A stretch of DNA of 64,000 nucleotides from assembly GCF_913777995.1 (NCBI RefSeq), contig NZ_CAJYVE010000041.1, positions 1-64,000 on the forward strand, in the 5' to 3' direction. The stretch is from an uncultured Pseudomonas sp. (GTDB taxonomy: Bacteria; Pseudomonadota; Gammaproteobacteria; Pseudomonadales; Pseudomonadaceae). Below are positions 16,258 through 25,098 of this stretch, one piece after another. Position 1 is the stretch's first letter. Every line of letters begins with the position of its first letter. The notes under the pieces are model-generated. The model saw only the letters and a list, made by a program, of their open reading frames with translations, did no database searches and was not told the DNA's origin. Both the position numbers and the translations under genes were made by a program.

Positions 16258-17661
16258 ATGGACATTCCGGTTCGCGGCATCCTCCAGGCCCATCAATCGG
16301 CCCTGTCGGTCGCCCATCGCCTGCTCGACCTGCTGGTCATCGTGCTGGTCGGCTACTGGCAGCATCAGCAGCAGGGCCTGCTCAGCACCACGGAAATCTG
16401 GCTGCAGATTCTCTTCGCGGTGCTGGTCTTTCACTGGCTGAGCGAGTTTCATCAGCTGTATGGTTCCTGGCGCGGTCAGCGCATTCGCGGTGAGCTGGTC
16501 AAGGTCTTCACCTGGTGGGCCCTGACCTTCGTCCTCCTGCTCTCGGCCGACTACCTGCTGCTGGGCCGCCGCGATCTGCCGACACCGTGCCAGATGGGCT
16601 GGTTCGCCCTGGTGCTGGCGTTGCTGTGCGGCTACCGGGTGCTGATCCGCCTGGCCCTGCATGCCTTGCGGCGGCGTGGCTTCAACACCCGCCGGGTGGC
16701 CATCGTCGGCACCGGCCCGGTCGGCGCCAGCCTGGCGCGCTCGATCAGCGCCGCACCGTGGATGGGCCTGAAACTGCTGGGCTTCTACGATGCCACGCCG
16801 CAGCAAATGGACCTCGGCGCCCGCAGCTTGCGCCCGCAGGTGCTCGGCGGCCTGGAGCAGCTTATCGAGGATGCTCGTCAGGGACGCATCGACAAGGTCT
16901 ACATCACCCAGGCCGAGCCGCACCTGCGGGAACTGATCACCGGGCTGTCGGACACCACTGCCTCGGTGTACCTGATTCCCGACGTGTTCACCTTCGAGCT
17001 GCTGCACGCACGCAGCGAAAGCATCAACGGGCTGCCGACCATCAGCATCTTCGACTCGCCCATGGACGGTGCCTGGAGCCTGGTCAAGCGCGTCGAGGAC
17101 GTGCTGCTGGCAAGCCTGATCCTGCTACTGATCGCCGCGCCGATGCTGCTCATCGGCCTGGCCATCAAGCTGACTTCGCCCGGTCCGGTGCTGTTTCGCC
17201 AGCGCCGCTACGGCCTGGACGGCCGGCCGATCATGGTGTGGAAATTCCGCAGCATGACCGTGCAGGAAAACGGTGCGCAGGTGCGCCAGGCCACGCGCCA
17301 GGATCCGCGCGTCACGCCGCTGGGGCGTTTCCTGCGGCGCACCTCGCTGGACGAGCTGCCGCAGTTCTTCAACGTGCTGCGCGGCGACATGTCCATCGTC
17401 GGCCCACGCCCGCACGCCGTCGCCCACAACGAGCAATACCGCCGCCAGGTGAGCGGCTACATGCTGCGCCACAAGGTCAAGCCGGGCATCACCGGCTGGG
17501 CCCAGGTCAACGGCTGGCGCGGCGAGACCGACACTCTGGACAAGATGCGCAAGCGGGTCGAGTTCGACCTGCAATACATCCAGCACTGGTCGCTGTGGCT
17601 GGACCTGAAAATCATCCTGCTGACCCTGTTCAAGGGCTTTCTCAACAAGAACGCCTTCTGA
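16258..17661 (+). CDS. WcaJ-type undecaprenyl-phosphate sugar phosphotransferase
   Basis: A 467-residue polyprenyl-phosphate hexose-1-phosphate transferase that should load the first sugar onto undecaprenyl phosphate. It has four N-terminal membrane segments (about 15-135), a Rossmann-like CoA-binding domain (VAIVGTGPVGASLARSI, about 145-260), a re-entrant hydrophobic helix near 285-305 and the catalytic domain with [27 protein letters not shown] and KPGITGWAQVNGWRGET. The C-terminus matches WcaJ, which uses UDP-glucose; substrate is inferred. A strong AGGAGG RBS precedes it. The window has a second enzyme of this kind (PslA) in the other cluster. Confidence 0.9.
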   Translation: MDIPVRGILQAHQSALSVAHRLLDLLVIVLVGYWQHQQQGLLSTTEIWLQILFAVLVFHWLSEFHQLYGSWRGQRIRGELVKVFTWWALTFVLLLSADYLLLGRRDLPTPCQMGWFALVLALLCGYRVLIRLALHALRRRGFNTRRVAIVGTGPVGASLARSISAAPWMGLKLLGFYDATPQQMDLGARSLRPQVLGGLEQLIEDARQGRIDKVYITQAEPHLRELITGLSDTTASVYLIPDVFTFELLHARSESINGLPTISIFDSPMDGAWSLVKRVEDVLLASLILLLIAAPMLLIGLAIKLTSPGPVLFRQRRYGLDGRPIMVWKFRSMTVQENGAQVRQATRQDPRVTPLGRFLRRTSLDELPQFFNVLRGDMSIVGPRPHAVAHNEQYRRQVSGYMLRHKVKPGITGWAQVNGWRGETDTLDKMRKRVEFDLQYIQHWSLWLDLKIILLTLFKGFLNKNAF

Positions 17662-17708
17662 CCCCGCACCGCCTCATCCCTGCGTACTCTCAGAAAGGAA
17701 ACCACCCC

Positions 17709-18797
17709 ATGTATCGAAATCCCGTCGCCTTACTGCTGTTCGTGCTGTTCCTGCAAGGCTGTGCCTTCGCCCCTGGCCAACACATGGACCTCGAAGACGT
17801 CGAGGCCAATGACCCTGACGGCCCCAAGGCCAGGCTGGTGAACATCACCCCCCAGACCCTGCAGCAACAGCAGCAGGTCGCCCAGGCCAATGGCAAGGCG
17901 CTGCCGCCCGAGCTGTTGAACTACCAGACCCCGGAGTACCGGGTCGGGCCTGGCGACACGCTGCTGGTGACGGTGTTCGAACACCCCGAGCTGACCGCGC
18001 CGGGCTCCCAGGACCAGCTCGACGCCAACACCCGCGAAGTACAGAGCGACGGCACGCTGTATTTTCCCTACGTCGGCCGTATCCAGGCCGGCGGCCGCAC
18101 CGTGCGGCAGATTCGTGAACAACTGCGCATGGGCCTGGCGCCGCAGTACACCGAGGTCAAGGTGGACGTGAAGGTGCTGCGCTACAACAGTCAGCGTGTG
18201 CTGCTTTCCGGCTCGTTCCGCACCCCCGGCCAACAGGCCATCAGCAACATTCCCCTGAGCCTGGTGCAGGCGGTGAGTACCGCCGGCGTCGACCTCACCG
18301 ATGCCGACCTGGCCAGCCTGACCCTGCGCCGCGATGGCCGGGATTACCTGATCGACATCGACGGGCTGAACCGCAAGGACTCGCAGCTGGGGCGGATCTT
18401 CCTCAAGGATGGCGATCACCTGCACCTGAACAGCAATTCGAAGAACCGCATCTACGTGCTCGGCGAGGTGCGCAACCCGCAGGTACTGTCGTTCGGCACC
18501 ACCCAGGTCACGCTGCTTGAGGCCTTGGGCAATTCCGGGGGCCTGAGCCCCGACAGCGCCGATGGCGATGCGGTGTATGTGATCCGTGGCGCGGACAACC
18601 AGGCCAACGCACCGTCCACGGTCTACCACCTCAATGCCAAGAAGCCCACTGCCTACCTGCTGGCCCGACAGTTCGAACTCAAGGCCCAGGATGTGGTGTT
18701 CGTCGGTCCCGCCAACATCACCCGCTGGAGCCGCTTCATCAGTCAGCTGCTGGGCTCGGCCAGCGTGGTACAGACCGGCGCGGCGTTCCGCAACTGA
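17709..18797 (+). CDS. wza: Wza-type outer-membrane polysaccharide export lipoprotein
   Basis: A 362-residue protein with signal peptide and lipobox LQGC (Cys at about 18), then the Poly_export domain beginning at YRVGPGDTLLVTVFEHPEL, and two SLBB-like repeats (QRVLLSGSFRTPGQQAI and NRIYVLGEVRNPQVLSF). Wza forms the octameric outer-membrane channel for capsule and exopolysaccharide export and pairs with a Wzc-type kinase, here at 8035-10251. The start at 17709 is set by the signal peptide and the AGAAAGGAAA upstream. It closes cluster 1. Confidence 0.9.
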   Translation: MYRNPVALLLFVLFLQGCAFAPGQHMDLEDVEANDPDGPKARLVNITPQTLQQQQQVAQANGKALPPELLNYQTPEYRVGPGDTLLVTVFEHPELTAPGSQDQLDANTREVQSDGTLYFPYVGRIQAGGRTVRQIREQLRMGLAPQYTEVKVDVKVLRYNSQRVLLSGSFRTPGQQAISNIPLSLVQAVSTAGVDLTDADLASLTLRRDGRDYLIDIDGLNRKDSQLGRIFLKDGDHLHLNSNSKNRIYVLGEVRNPQVLSFGTTQVTLLEALGNSGGLSPDSADGDAVYVIRGADNQANAPSTVYHLNAKKPTAYLLARQFELKAQDVVFVGPANITRWSRFISQLLGSASVVQTGAAFRN

Positions 18798-18829
18798 TCG
18801 GCTGACGGGCGTGGACACTCATGCCGTTT

Positions 18830-19068
18830 TCAGCGCATGACGATGCAGCCAGGCATGCCGCGCGCTTGAGCACGAAGTCCGCCAGGAACGCGGTCAACAC
18901 GTCGAAGATAGTGGCGATGCCGAACACCGGGTACCCGCTGTCGGTGTACGGGTGCAGCCACGCCGCCGCAGGGCCGTCGAATAGCGAACCGATACCCTGC
19001 GCCACGTACAGCAAACCGTAATTCGTCGTGGCATGTTGTGTGCCGGTCGCTGAGTTTGCTGTGAACAT
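18830..19068 (-). pseudogene. C-terminal remnant of an MFS transporter (OxlT/oxalate-formate antiporter type)
   Basis: On the minus strand the frame starting near 19068 reads ATTNYGLLYVAQGIGSLF, then VFGIATIFDVLTAFLADF and VLKRA. This matches the last two membrane helices of OxlT-like major facilitator proteins. Everything N-terminal to this is missing: the next upstream sequence is a REP-like palindrome and then the LysE gene. The open frame runs on past the natural end into the 3' end of wza, also pointing to decay. It accounts for the 307-bp gap between wza and the LysE gene. Confidence 0.6.
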
Positions 19069-19082
19069 GACGCCGCCTTCGC

Positions 19083-19096
19083 GAGCAAGCTTGCTC
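19083..19096. repeat. REP-like palindrome
   Basis: GAGCAAGCTTGCTC is a perfect 14-bp palindrome, and with its flanks (TTCGC before, CAAC after) it resembles the core of Pseudomonas repetitive extragenic palindromes. It lies exactly between the MFS remnant and the LysE-family gene. Only this one copy was noticed in the window. Confidence 0.5.
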
Positions 19097-19104
19097 CAAC
19101 GGAA

Positions 19105-19713
19105 TCAGTGCTGGACCACCAGTGGATACAGCGACAGCACCAGCAGCAGCGCCATCACGGCATTGAATAGCCTCACCCGCTGCGGGTCGCGCAACACGTT
19201 GCGCAGCAGGCTGCCAAACCCCGCCCAGATCCCCACACCCGGCAGGTTGATCAGGGCGAATACCGCCGCGATCACCAGCACGTTGGTGAAGTAATCCTGC
19301 ATCGGGGTATAGGTGGTGATCGCGCCGATGGCCATCACCCAGGCCTTGGGGTTGACCCACTGAAACAGCGCGGCGGCAAAGAACCCCAAGGGTTCTCCGC
19401 GCGACTCGCCGCTGTCGCCGGCAGGCCCCGAGGTCGCGATCTTCCAGGCCAGGTACAGCAAATACGCGCCGCCTGCGTAACGCAGCAGGGTGTAGAGCAA
19501 CGGCCAGCTCTGGAACAGTTGACCCAGTCCGAAGCCCACCGCTAGCACCAGCACCATGAAGCCGCTACTGATGCCCAGCATGTGCGGCAGCGTACGACGA
19601 AAACCGAAGTTCACGCCCGAAGCCAGCAGCATCATGTTATTGGGACCCGGCGTGATGGAAGTGACCAGGGCGAACAAGGCGAAAGCCAGGAGCAGATCGA
19701 GCGACAAAGACAT
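19105..19713 (-). CDS. LysE/RhtB-family amino acid exporter
   Basis: A 202-residue inner-membrane protein with six hydrophobic segments and the family motif TSITPGPNNMMLLASGVNFG near the N-terminus; FFAAALFQWVNPKAWVM in mid-protein is also typical. LysE/RhtB proteins export amino acids such as lysine, threonine or homoserine lactone; the substrate here is not deducible. The start at 19713 (MSLSLDLL) is preferred over 19746 because the extra 11 residues include charged, non-family sequence. Confidence 0.85.
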   Translation of the reverse strand: MSLSLDLLLAFALFALVTSITPGPNNMMLLASGVNFGFRRTLPHMLGISSGFMVLVLAVGFGLGQLFQSWPLLYTLLRYAGGAYLLYLAWKIATSGPAGDSGESRGEPLGFFAAALFQWVNPKAWVMAIGAITTYTPMQDYFTNVLVIAAVFALINLPGVGIWAGFGSLLRNVLRDPQRVRLFNAVMALLLVLSLYPLVVQH

Positions 19714-19849
19714 GCGACGGTCCAGACAGGCAGTGAGATAAGCCACTCACGTTACCGAGCCGGCGGGCGCAAACACACGGACAGTTACAGGAAAGTTCGA
19801 GCAGTACAGTTTCTAATGAAGGGCCAGATCAGAAAACTGTCAGGGCGTT

Positions 19850-20125
19850 TCAGCCCTGACGATCATCGGCAACGGCGTTGGCATCGACACGCACTTCGGC
19901 ATTCCGGTCGAAGGCACGCACCTGCTGGAGCTGCGGATCGGCGAGCAGCTGCGCCTTGCGGGCCTGGTACTCATCGAACGACAGACCACGACGGTTGAGG
20001 TCTTCCAGGGCCAACTGGCGGCTTTCCTCGGCGGAGTAAGGGCGTTGCTCGACGGCGTGATGAGTGGAGCAGCCGCTGAGCACGGCGACGCTGAACAACA
20101 GGGCAAGCGCGGTAAAACGGTTCAT
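19850..20125 (-). CDS. Small lipoprotein, unknown function
   Basis: A 91-residue protein with a signal peptide ending in lipobox LSGC (Cys at 19), so it should be a lipoprotein. The mature part is short, charged and predicted helical; it contains YSAEESRQLALEDLNRRG and DEYQARKAQLL, resembling SHOCT-like short C-terminal helical segments. No function can be assigned. GGAGG just upstream of the ATG supports the start. It stands alone between LysE and LysR genes, both also on the minus strand. Confidence 0.65.
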   Translation of the reverse strand: MNRFTALALLFSVAVLSGCSTHHAVEQRPYSAEESRQLALEDLNRRGLSFDEYQARKAQLLADPQLQQVRAFDRNAEVRVDANAVADDRQG

Positions 20126-20213
20126 GGCGACCTCCTTGGAAGGTTCGATTCGGGAATGAACAAAGGTTAATCCCGCCCCCCGGTCGCCAAAAAATCACCC
20201 CAGTCGATAGTGA

Positions 20214-21104
20214 CTATCGGGCCATCGATGCATGGGCGATGAGCACCTCGCGCAGCGCCTGTGCGGCCACCGAGAGTTGCTGCCCGGCCAGGGTCATCAG
20301 GCCGATGCGCCGCTCGATGCGCGGCCCTTCCAGGGCGATGCAGCACGCGCCCAGCTCTTGCATCTGCTGAATGCACAGCGCCGGCACCGCACTGACGCCC
20401 AGGCCGCTGGCGACCATGCGCCCCACCGTCGCCAGCTGATGGCTCTCGAACGCTACCGCCAGGCGGCCGTGCTGCGCGGCGATCGACTGCTCCAGCAGCA
20501 GGCGCACCGCCGATGGACGCTGCAGGGCAATGAAGTCCTCGCCCAGCAGTTCGCTCCACTGCAGCACCTGGCGCCCGGCCAGTGGTGAATCGGCGGGCAC
20601 CACGGCGACGAAGCGGTCGACACAGAACGGCGTGAAGTGCAGCGAGTGGCCCGGCTCAGGTTCGAAACCGATTCCCAGCTCGACGCGGCGCTGGCGAACC
20701 ATCTCCAGCACCTCTTCGTTGATCACGTCGTGCACCGCCACGTTGACCCGTGGATGCAGTCGGCGAAACACCTGGAGCGCCGCCGGCAGGCGGCTGCTGG
20801 CGAACGATGGCATGGCGGCCAGCGACACCTTGCCCAGTTGCAAGGTGAAATGCTGGTGCAGCAATTCCTCGGTGTTGTCCCAGTCGGCCAGCAGTTGCCG
20901 GGCCTTGGGCAACAGCACCTCGCCTTCAGGGGTCAGGCTGACGCTGCGAGTGCTGCGCATCAGCAACTGCCCGCCCAGCGACTCCTCCAGCGACTTGATG
21001 GTCAGGCTCAGCGCCGGCTGGGACAGGTGCAGACGTTCACCGGCCTGGGCGAAGCTCAGGCACTCGGCCACGGCGACGAAAGCACGAAGCTGCTTGACGT
21101 TCAT
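20214..21104 (-). CDS. LysR-family transcriptional regulator
   Basis: A 296-residue LysR protein: winged-helix DNA-binding domain at residues 1-60 (KQLRAFVAVAECLSFAQAGE, then LHLSQPALSLTIKSLEE) and a periplasmic-binding-like effector domain. It is divergent from the CoA-transferase operon, separated by 129 bp, the usual arrangement for a LysR activator of the neighbouring operon. The inducer may be a short-chain keto or hydroxy acid, inferred only from those target genes. Confidence 0.88.
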   Translation of the reverse strand: MNVKQLRAFVAVAECLSFAQAGERLHLSQPALSLTIKSLEESLGGQLLMRSTRSVSLTPEGEVLLPKARQLLADWDNTEELLHQHFTLQLGKVSLAAMPSFASSRLPAALQVFRRLHPRVNVAVHDVINEEVLEMVRQRRVELGIGFEPEPGHSLHFTPFCVDRFVAVVPADSPLAGRQVLQWSELLGEDFIALQRPSAVRLLLEQSIAAQHGRLAVAFESHQLATVGRMVASGLGVSAVPALCIQQMQELGACCIALEGPRIERRIGLMTLAGQQLSVAAQALREVLIAHASMAR

Positions 21105-21184
21105 TGATTTGGATTTCTTATGAAAAGATCAGAAAAACAAAATTAACAAATCAGCTGCCGACACTGAAGATGTCTCGCATGGCA

Positions 21185-21205
21185 ACAGACGGCTAGGCTG
21201 TCTGT
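21185..21205. promoter_or_regulatory. Possible LysR operator
   Basis: ACAGAC (21185-21190) and GTCTGT (21200-21205) form an inverted repeat with a 9-bp spacer in the space between the divergent LysR and CoA-transferase genes, about 30 bp before the latter. The position fits an operator or activator site. The classical T-N11-A LysR core was not clearly identified. Confidence 0.35.
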
Positions 21206-21233
21206 AACACAAGAACAACAAGAGGCATTGACC

Positions 21234-21935
21234 ATGGCTGGACTCGACAAGCGAGTAGCGAGCTACGAGGAGGCCCTCGCCGGGCTGAACGACGACATGA
21301 CCGTGCTGTGCGGCGGCTTCGGCCTGTGCGGCATTCCCGAGAACCTCATCGCACAGATCCGCCGCATGGGCACCCGTGGCCTGACCGTGGTTTCCAACAA
21401 CTGCGGAGTCGACGGTTTCGGCCTGGGGATCCTTCTGGAAGACCGGCAGATCCGCAAGATGATCTCCTCCTACGTGGGCGAGAATGCGCTGTTCGAGCAG
21501 CAACTGCTCAGTGGCGAGCTGAAAGTCGACCTCACCCCACAAGGCACCCTGGCGGAAAAACTTCGCGCAGGCGGTGCCGGCATTCCAGCCTTCTACACCG
21601 CCACCGGCTTCGGTACGCCAGTGGCCGAGGGCAAGGAAAGCCGACAATTCAATGGCCGCGACTACATCCTCGAAGAGGCCATCAGCGGCGACTTCGCCCT
21701 GGTCAAGGGCTGGAAGGCGGACTATTACGGCAACGTCATCTACCGCCATACCGCGCAGAACTTCAACCCGCTGGTCGCCATGGCCGGACGCATCACGGTG
21801 GTCGAAGTCGAGGAAATCGTCGCCCCTGGCGAGCTGGACCCGGCACACATCCACACCCCCGGCATCTACGTCGACCGACTGATCCAGGGCCGTTTCGAGA
21901 AGCGCATCGAAAAGCGCACCCTCAAAGGAGCCTGA
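21234..21935 (+). CDS. 3-oxoacid CoA-transferase subunit A
   Basis: A 233-residue class I CoA-transferase alpha subunit. It has the glycine-rich [17 protein letters not shown] near the N-terminus and the later [12 protein letters not shown] motif, both as in ScoA/AtoD/PcaI. With the beta subunit 2 bp downstream it should move CoA between succinyl-CoA and acetoacetate or a similar short 3-oxoacid. The presence of an AtoE-type transporter next in line favours acetoacetate or short-chain fatty acid use over the beta-ketoadipate pathway. Confidence 0.9.
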   Translation: MAGLDKRVASYEEALAGLNDDMTVLCGGFGLCGIPENLIAQIRRMGTRGLTVVSNNCGVDGFGLGILLEDRQIRKMISSYVGENALFEQQLLSGELKVDLTPQGTLAEKLRAGGAGIPAFYTATGFGTPVAEGKESRQFNGRDYILEEAISGDFALVKGWKADYYGNVIYRHTAQNFNPLVAMAGRITVVEVEEIVAPGELDPAHIHTPGIYVDRLIQGRFEKRIEKRTLKGA

Positions 21936-21937
21936 GC

Positions 21938-22594
21938 ATGGCACTTTCCCGCGAACAAATGGCTCAACGGGTCGCCCGCGAACTCAAGGACGGCTACTAC
22001 GTGAACCTGGGCATCGGCATTCCGACCCTGGTCGCCAACTATGTCCCTGCCGGCATGCAGGTGATGCTGCAATCGGAAAACGGCTTGCTGGGCATGGGTG
22101 AATTCCCCACCGAAGCGACCCTCGATGCCGACATGATCAATGCCGGCAAGCAGACCGTCACGGCCGTGAAAGGCGCGTCGATCTTCCACTCCGCCGACTC
22201 CTTCGCGATGATCCGCGGCGGGCACGTCGACCTCACCGTGCTGGGTGCCTTCGAGGTGGACGCGCAGGGCAACATTGCCTCCTGGATGATTCCGGGCAAG
22301 TTGGTCAAGGGCATGGGCGGCGCCATGGACCTGGTGGCCGGTGCGGAAAACATCATCGTCACCATGACCCACGCTTCCAAGGACGGCGAATCCAAGCTGC
22401 TGGAGCGCTGTGAGCTACCGCTGACCGGTGCCGGTTGCATCCGCCGCGTGCTGACCGACCTGGCCTATCTGGAGATCGCCGACGGCGCGTTCATCCTGCG
22501 CGAACGCGCCCCCGGTATCAGCATCGAGGAAATCGTCGCCAAGACTGCCGGGCGCCTGGTGGTGCCCGACGACGTCATCGAGATGACCTTCTGA
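21938..22594 (+). CDS. 3-oxoacid CoA-transferase subunit B
   Basis: A 218-residue beta subunit. The catalytic glutamate is in the conserved SENGLLGMG motif near residue 47, which forms the glutamyl-CoA thioester. NLGIGIPTLVANYVP at the N-terminus and IPGKLVKGMGGAMDLV further on are typical of ScoB/AtoA. The gene follows subunit A with an AAAGGAG RBS inside that gene's end. A strong hairpin terminator stands directly after the stop, so the transporter gene that follows may have its own promoter or depend on readthrough. Confidence 0.9.
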   Translation: MALSREQMAQRVARELKDGYYVNLGIGIPTLVANYVPAGMQVMLQSENGLLGMGEFPTEATLDADMINAGKQTVTAVKGASIFHSADSFAMIRGGHVDLTVLGAFEVDAQGNIASWMIPGKLVKGMGGAMDLVAGAENIIVTMTHASKDGESKLLERCELPLTGAGCIRRVLTDLAYLEIADGAFILRERAPGISIEEIVAKTAGRLVVPDDVIEMTF

Positions 22595-22600
22595 AACCCG

Positions 22601-22624
22601 AAGGCCCCTCACCAGGGGCCTTTT
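22601..22624 (+). terminator. Rho-independent terminator after CoA-transferase genes
   Basis: AAGGCCCCT and AGGGGCCTT are inverted around a short CACC loop, and the second arm runs into TTTT. It lies 7 bp after the subunit B stop codon. Confidence 0.8.
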
Positions 22625-22656
22625 CACACCTATAAAAACAATAACGAGGTTCCCTC

Positions 22657-24075
22657 ATGTCCGCTTCCCTTCAGGAAAGCCGTTCCGCCCGTTTCGCCCT
22701 GCGCTGCTCGGCCTGGGCCGAGCGCTGGTTCCCCGACGCCTGGGTGTTCGCCGCCTTGGCGGTACTGATCGTCACCCTCGCCGTGCTGGGCATGGGTGCC
22801 AGGCCGGCCGATACCGCCAAAGCCTTCGGCGATGGCTTCTGGAGCCTGATTCCCTTCACCCTGCAGATGGCCTTCGTGGTCATCAGCGGCTACGTGGTGG
22901 CCAGTTCACCGCCTGCCGTGCGCCTGATCGACCGCCTGGCACGCATCCCCGCCAATGGCCGCTCGGCGGTGGCCTGGGTAGCGATCATCTCGATGCTCGC
23001 CTCGCTGCTCAACTGGGGCCTGTCGCTGGTGTTCGGGGGCCTGCTGGTACGCGCCCTGGCGCGGCGCAGTGACCTGAAGATGGATTACCGCGCCGCCGGT
23101 GCGGCAGCCTACCTGGGGCTGGGGGCGGTATGGGCACTGGGCATTTCTTCCTCGGCGGCGCAGCTGCAGGCCAACCCGGCCAGCCTGCCGCCGTCGATCC
23201 TGGCCATCACCGGGGTGATTCCGTTCACCGAAACCATTTTCCTCTGGCAGTCCGGCGCCATTCTGCTGGTGCTGCTGGTGGTGTCGGTGATCGTCGCCTA
23301 CGCCACGGCTCCGGGCCCGTCCAGTGCCCGCAGCGCCGAGGACTGCGGCGTCGACCCGGCCTTCAACCTGCCGCCACTGGCGCCACGCACCCGCCCCGGC
23401 GAATGGCTGGAATACAGCCCGTTGCTGATCATCGTGCTGGTGGTGCTGGGCGCCGGCTGGCTGCTCAACGAGTTCAGCAGCAAGCCGGCGATCACCGCGA
23501 TCTCCGGGCTGAACACCTACAACTTCCTGTTCATCATGCTCGGCGCGCTGCTGCACTGGCGGCCGCGCAGCTTCCTCGACGCCGTGGCGCGGGCCGTGCC
23601 GACCACCACCGGGGTGCTGATCCAGTTCCCGCTGTACGGTTCGATCGCCGCACTGCTGACCACGGTCAAGGGGAGTGATGCACAGACCCTGGCGCATCAC
23701 ATCTCACTGTTCTTCACCAGCATCGCCACCCACGATACCTATGCCGTGCTGATGGGCATCTATTCCGCCGTCCTGGGCTTCTTCATCCCCTCCGGCGGCG
23801 GCAAGTGGATCATCGAGGCACCCTATGTGATGCAAGTGGCCAACGAGCTGCAGTACCACCTGGGCTGGGCGGTACAGATCTACAACGCCGCCGAGGCGCT
23901 GCCGAACCTGATCAACCCCTTCTACATGCTGCCGTTGCTTGGCGTGCTGGGCCTCAAGGCTCGCGACCTGATCGGGTTTTCCTTCGTGCAGCTGCTGGTG
24001 CATGCGCCCATCGTGCTGTTGCTGCTCTGGGCCCTGGGCACCACCCTCAGCTATACGCCGCCGGTGATGCCGTAG
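22657..24075 (+). CDS. Short-chain fatty acid transporter, AtoE family
   Basis: A 472-residue inner-membrane protein with about 12 hydrophobic segments. The opening WAERWFPDAWVFAALAVLIV and the late GIYSAVLGFFIPSGGGKWII are characteristic of the AtoE short-chain fatty acid uptake family. It probably imports acetoacetate, butyrate or a related acid for the CoA-transferase encoded upstream, with the LysR protein as likely regulator. It is separated from those genes by 62 bp that include a terminator. Confidence 0.9.
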   Translation: MSASLQESRSARFALRCSAWAERWFPDAWVFAALAVLIVTLAVLGMGARPADTAKAFGDGFWSLIPFTLQMAFVVISGYVVASSPPAVRLIDRLARIPANGRSAVAWVAIISMLASLLNWGLSLVFGGLLVRALARRSDLKMDYRAAGAAAYLGLGAVWALGISSSAAQLQANPASLPPSILAITGVIPFTETIFLWQSGAILLVLLVVSVIVAYATAPGPSSARSAEDCGVDPAFNLPPLAPRTRPGEWLEYSPLLIIVLVVLGAGWLLNEFSSKPAITAISGLNTYNFLFIMLGALLHWRPRSFLDAVARAVPTTTGVLIQFPLYGSIAALLTTVKGSDAQTLAHHISLFFTSIATHDTYAVLMGIYSAVLGFFIPSGGGKWIIEAPYVMQVANELQYHLGWAVQIYNAAEALPNLINPFYMLPLLGVLGLKARDLIGFSFVQLLVHAPIVLLLLWALGTTLSYTPPVMP

Positions 24076-24090
24076 CCCCGGGGCGGCTTG

Positions 24091-25026
24091 TCATTCGGCC
24101 GCCACGGGGGTCAGCAGCGGTCGGCCAGCGAAAAACGCCAGCAGGTTGTCGCGTACCAGGCGTACGGAGTCTCCGGACGCCTCGGGCGAAAGCCCGGCTA
24201 CATGGGGTGTCAGCACCACATTGGCGAGGGCCTTGAAGGCGTCAGGCACCTGGGGTTCGTCATCGAAGACGTCCAGCGCCGCACCGGCGATCTGCCCGGC
24301 CTGCAAGGCGGCCAGCAGCGCTTGGGTGTCGACCACCGAAGCACGGGCGACGTTGACCAGGTAGCCCTGCGTACCGAGCGCCTGCAACACCTCGGCATCC
24401 ACCAGATGATGGGTAGCCGCGCCGCCGGGCGTGGCGAGCACCAGAAAGTCCGCCGCCTCGGCCAGTTCACGCACCGACGGCTGCCAACGATACGCCAGGT
24501 CCTGGCGCGGGCGACGATTGTGGTAGTCGATATGCATGCCGAAGGCTTCGGCGCGCCGGGCAATCTCCAGGCCCACGGCGCCCAGCCCGAGGATGCCCAG
24601 GCGCTTGCCGGCAAACGATGGGCACATGACCTTGCGCCACTCGCTACGGCGCACCGAAGCATCGGCCTGCGGAATGTCGCGCACCATCGCCAGCAACAGG
24701 GCCATGGCATGGTCGGCGACTGTCGGCGCGTTGACTCCGGCGCCATTGCTGACCAGGATGCCGCGCGCCTGGGCGGCGGCGACATCGACCTTTTCATAAC
24801 CGGCGCCGCTGACGCAGATGAGCCGCAGGTTCGGCATGGCATCCATTTCCTCGGCGAACAGCCCCAGCGGGCCACGGGTGACCACCGCGTCGATCTGCCC
24901 ACCCTGTTCGGCGATGACCTGCGCACGGCGCTCGGGGGTCTGCGCACGGATCAGGCTGAACCCGCCATCCTCGAGGATCGGCAGGTAGTCATTGAGGTTT
25001 TCGACCAGCACCAGCAGGGTTGTCAT
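24091..25026 (-). CDS. D-isomer-specific 2-hydroxyacid dehydrogenase (glyoxylate/hydroxypyruvate reductase type)
   Basis: A 311-residue NAD(P)-dependent dehydrogenase. The cofactor-binding motif is LGILGLGAVGLEIARRAEAF (near residue 145), and the catalytic triad lies in VNVARASVVD (Arg), DEPQVPD (Glu) and LTPHVAGLSPEA (His). It should reduce a 2-oxoacid such as glyoxylate or hydroxypyruvate, or act in reverse; substrate is not deducible. It converges on the AtoE gene, with a GC-rich hairpin at about 24076-24109 between them, and may share a promoter region with nothing else. Confidence 0.88.
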   Translation of the reverse strand: MTTLLVLVENLNDYLPILEDGGFSLIRAQTPERRAQVIAEQGGQIDAVVTRGPLGLFAEEMDAMPNLRLICVSGAGYEKVDVAAAQARGILVSNGAGVNAPTVADHAMALLLAMVRDIPQADASVRRSEWRKVMCPSFAGKRLGILGLGAVGLEIARRAEAFGMHIDYHNRRPRQDLAYRWQPSVRELAEAADFLVLATPGGAATHHLVDAEVLQALGTQGYLVNVARASVVDTQALLAALQAGQIAGAALDVFDDEPQVPDAFKALANVVLTPHVAGLSPEASGDSVRLVRDNLLAFFAGRPLLTPVAAE

Positions 25027-25098
25027 GATTGTCAGCTCTTGCCCGGAAAAACCCCGACCTTAACCCGAGTGACCGCCTCGCTGCATGCCTTGTCGAGT

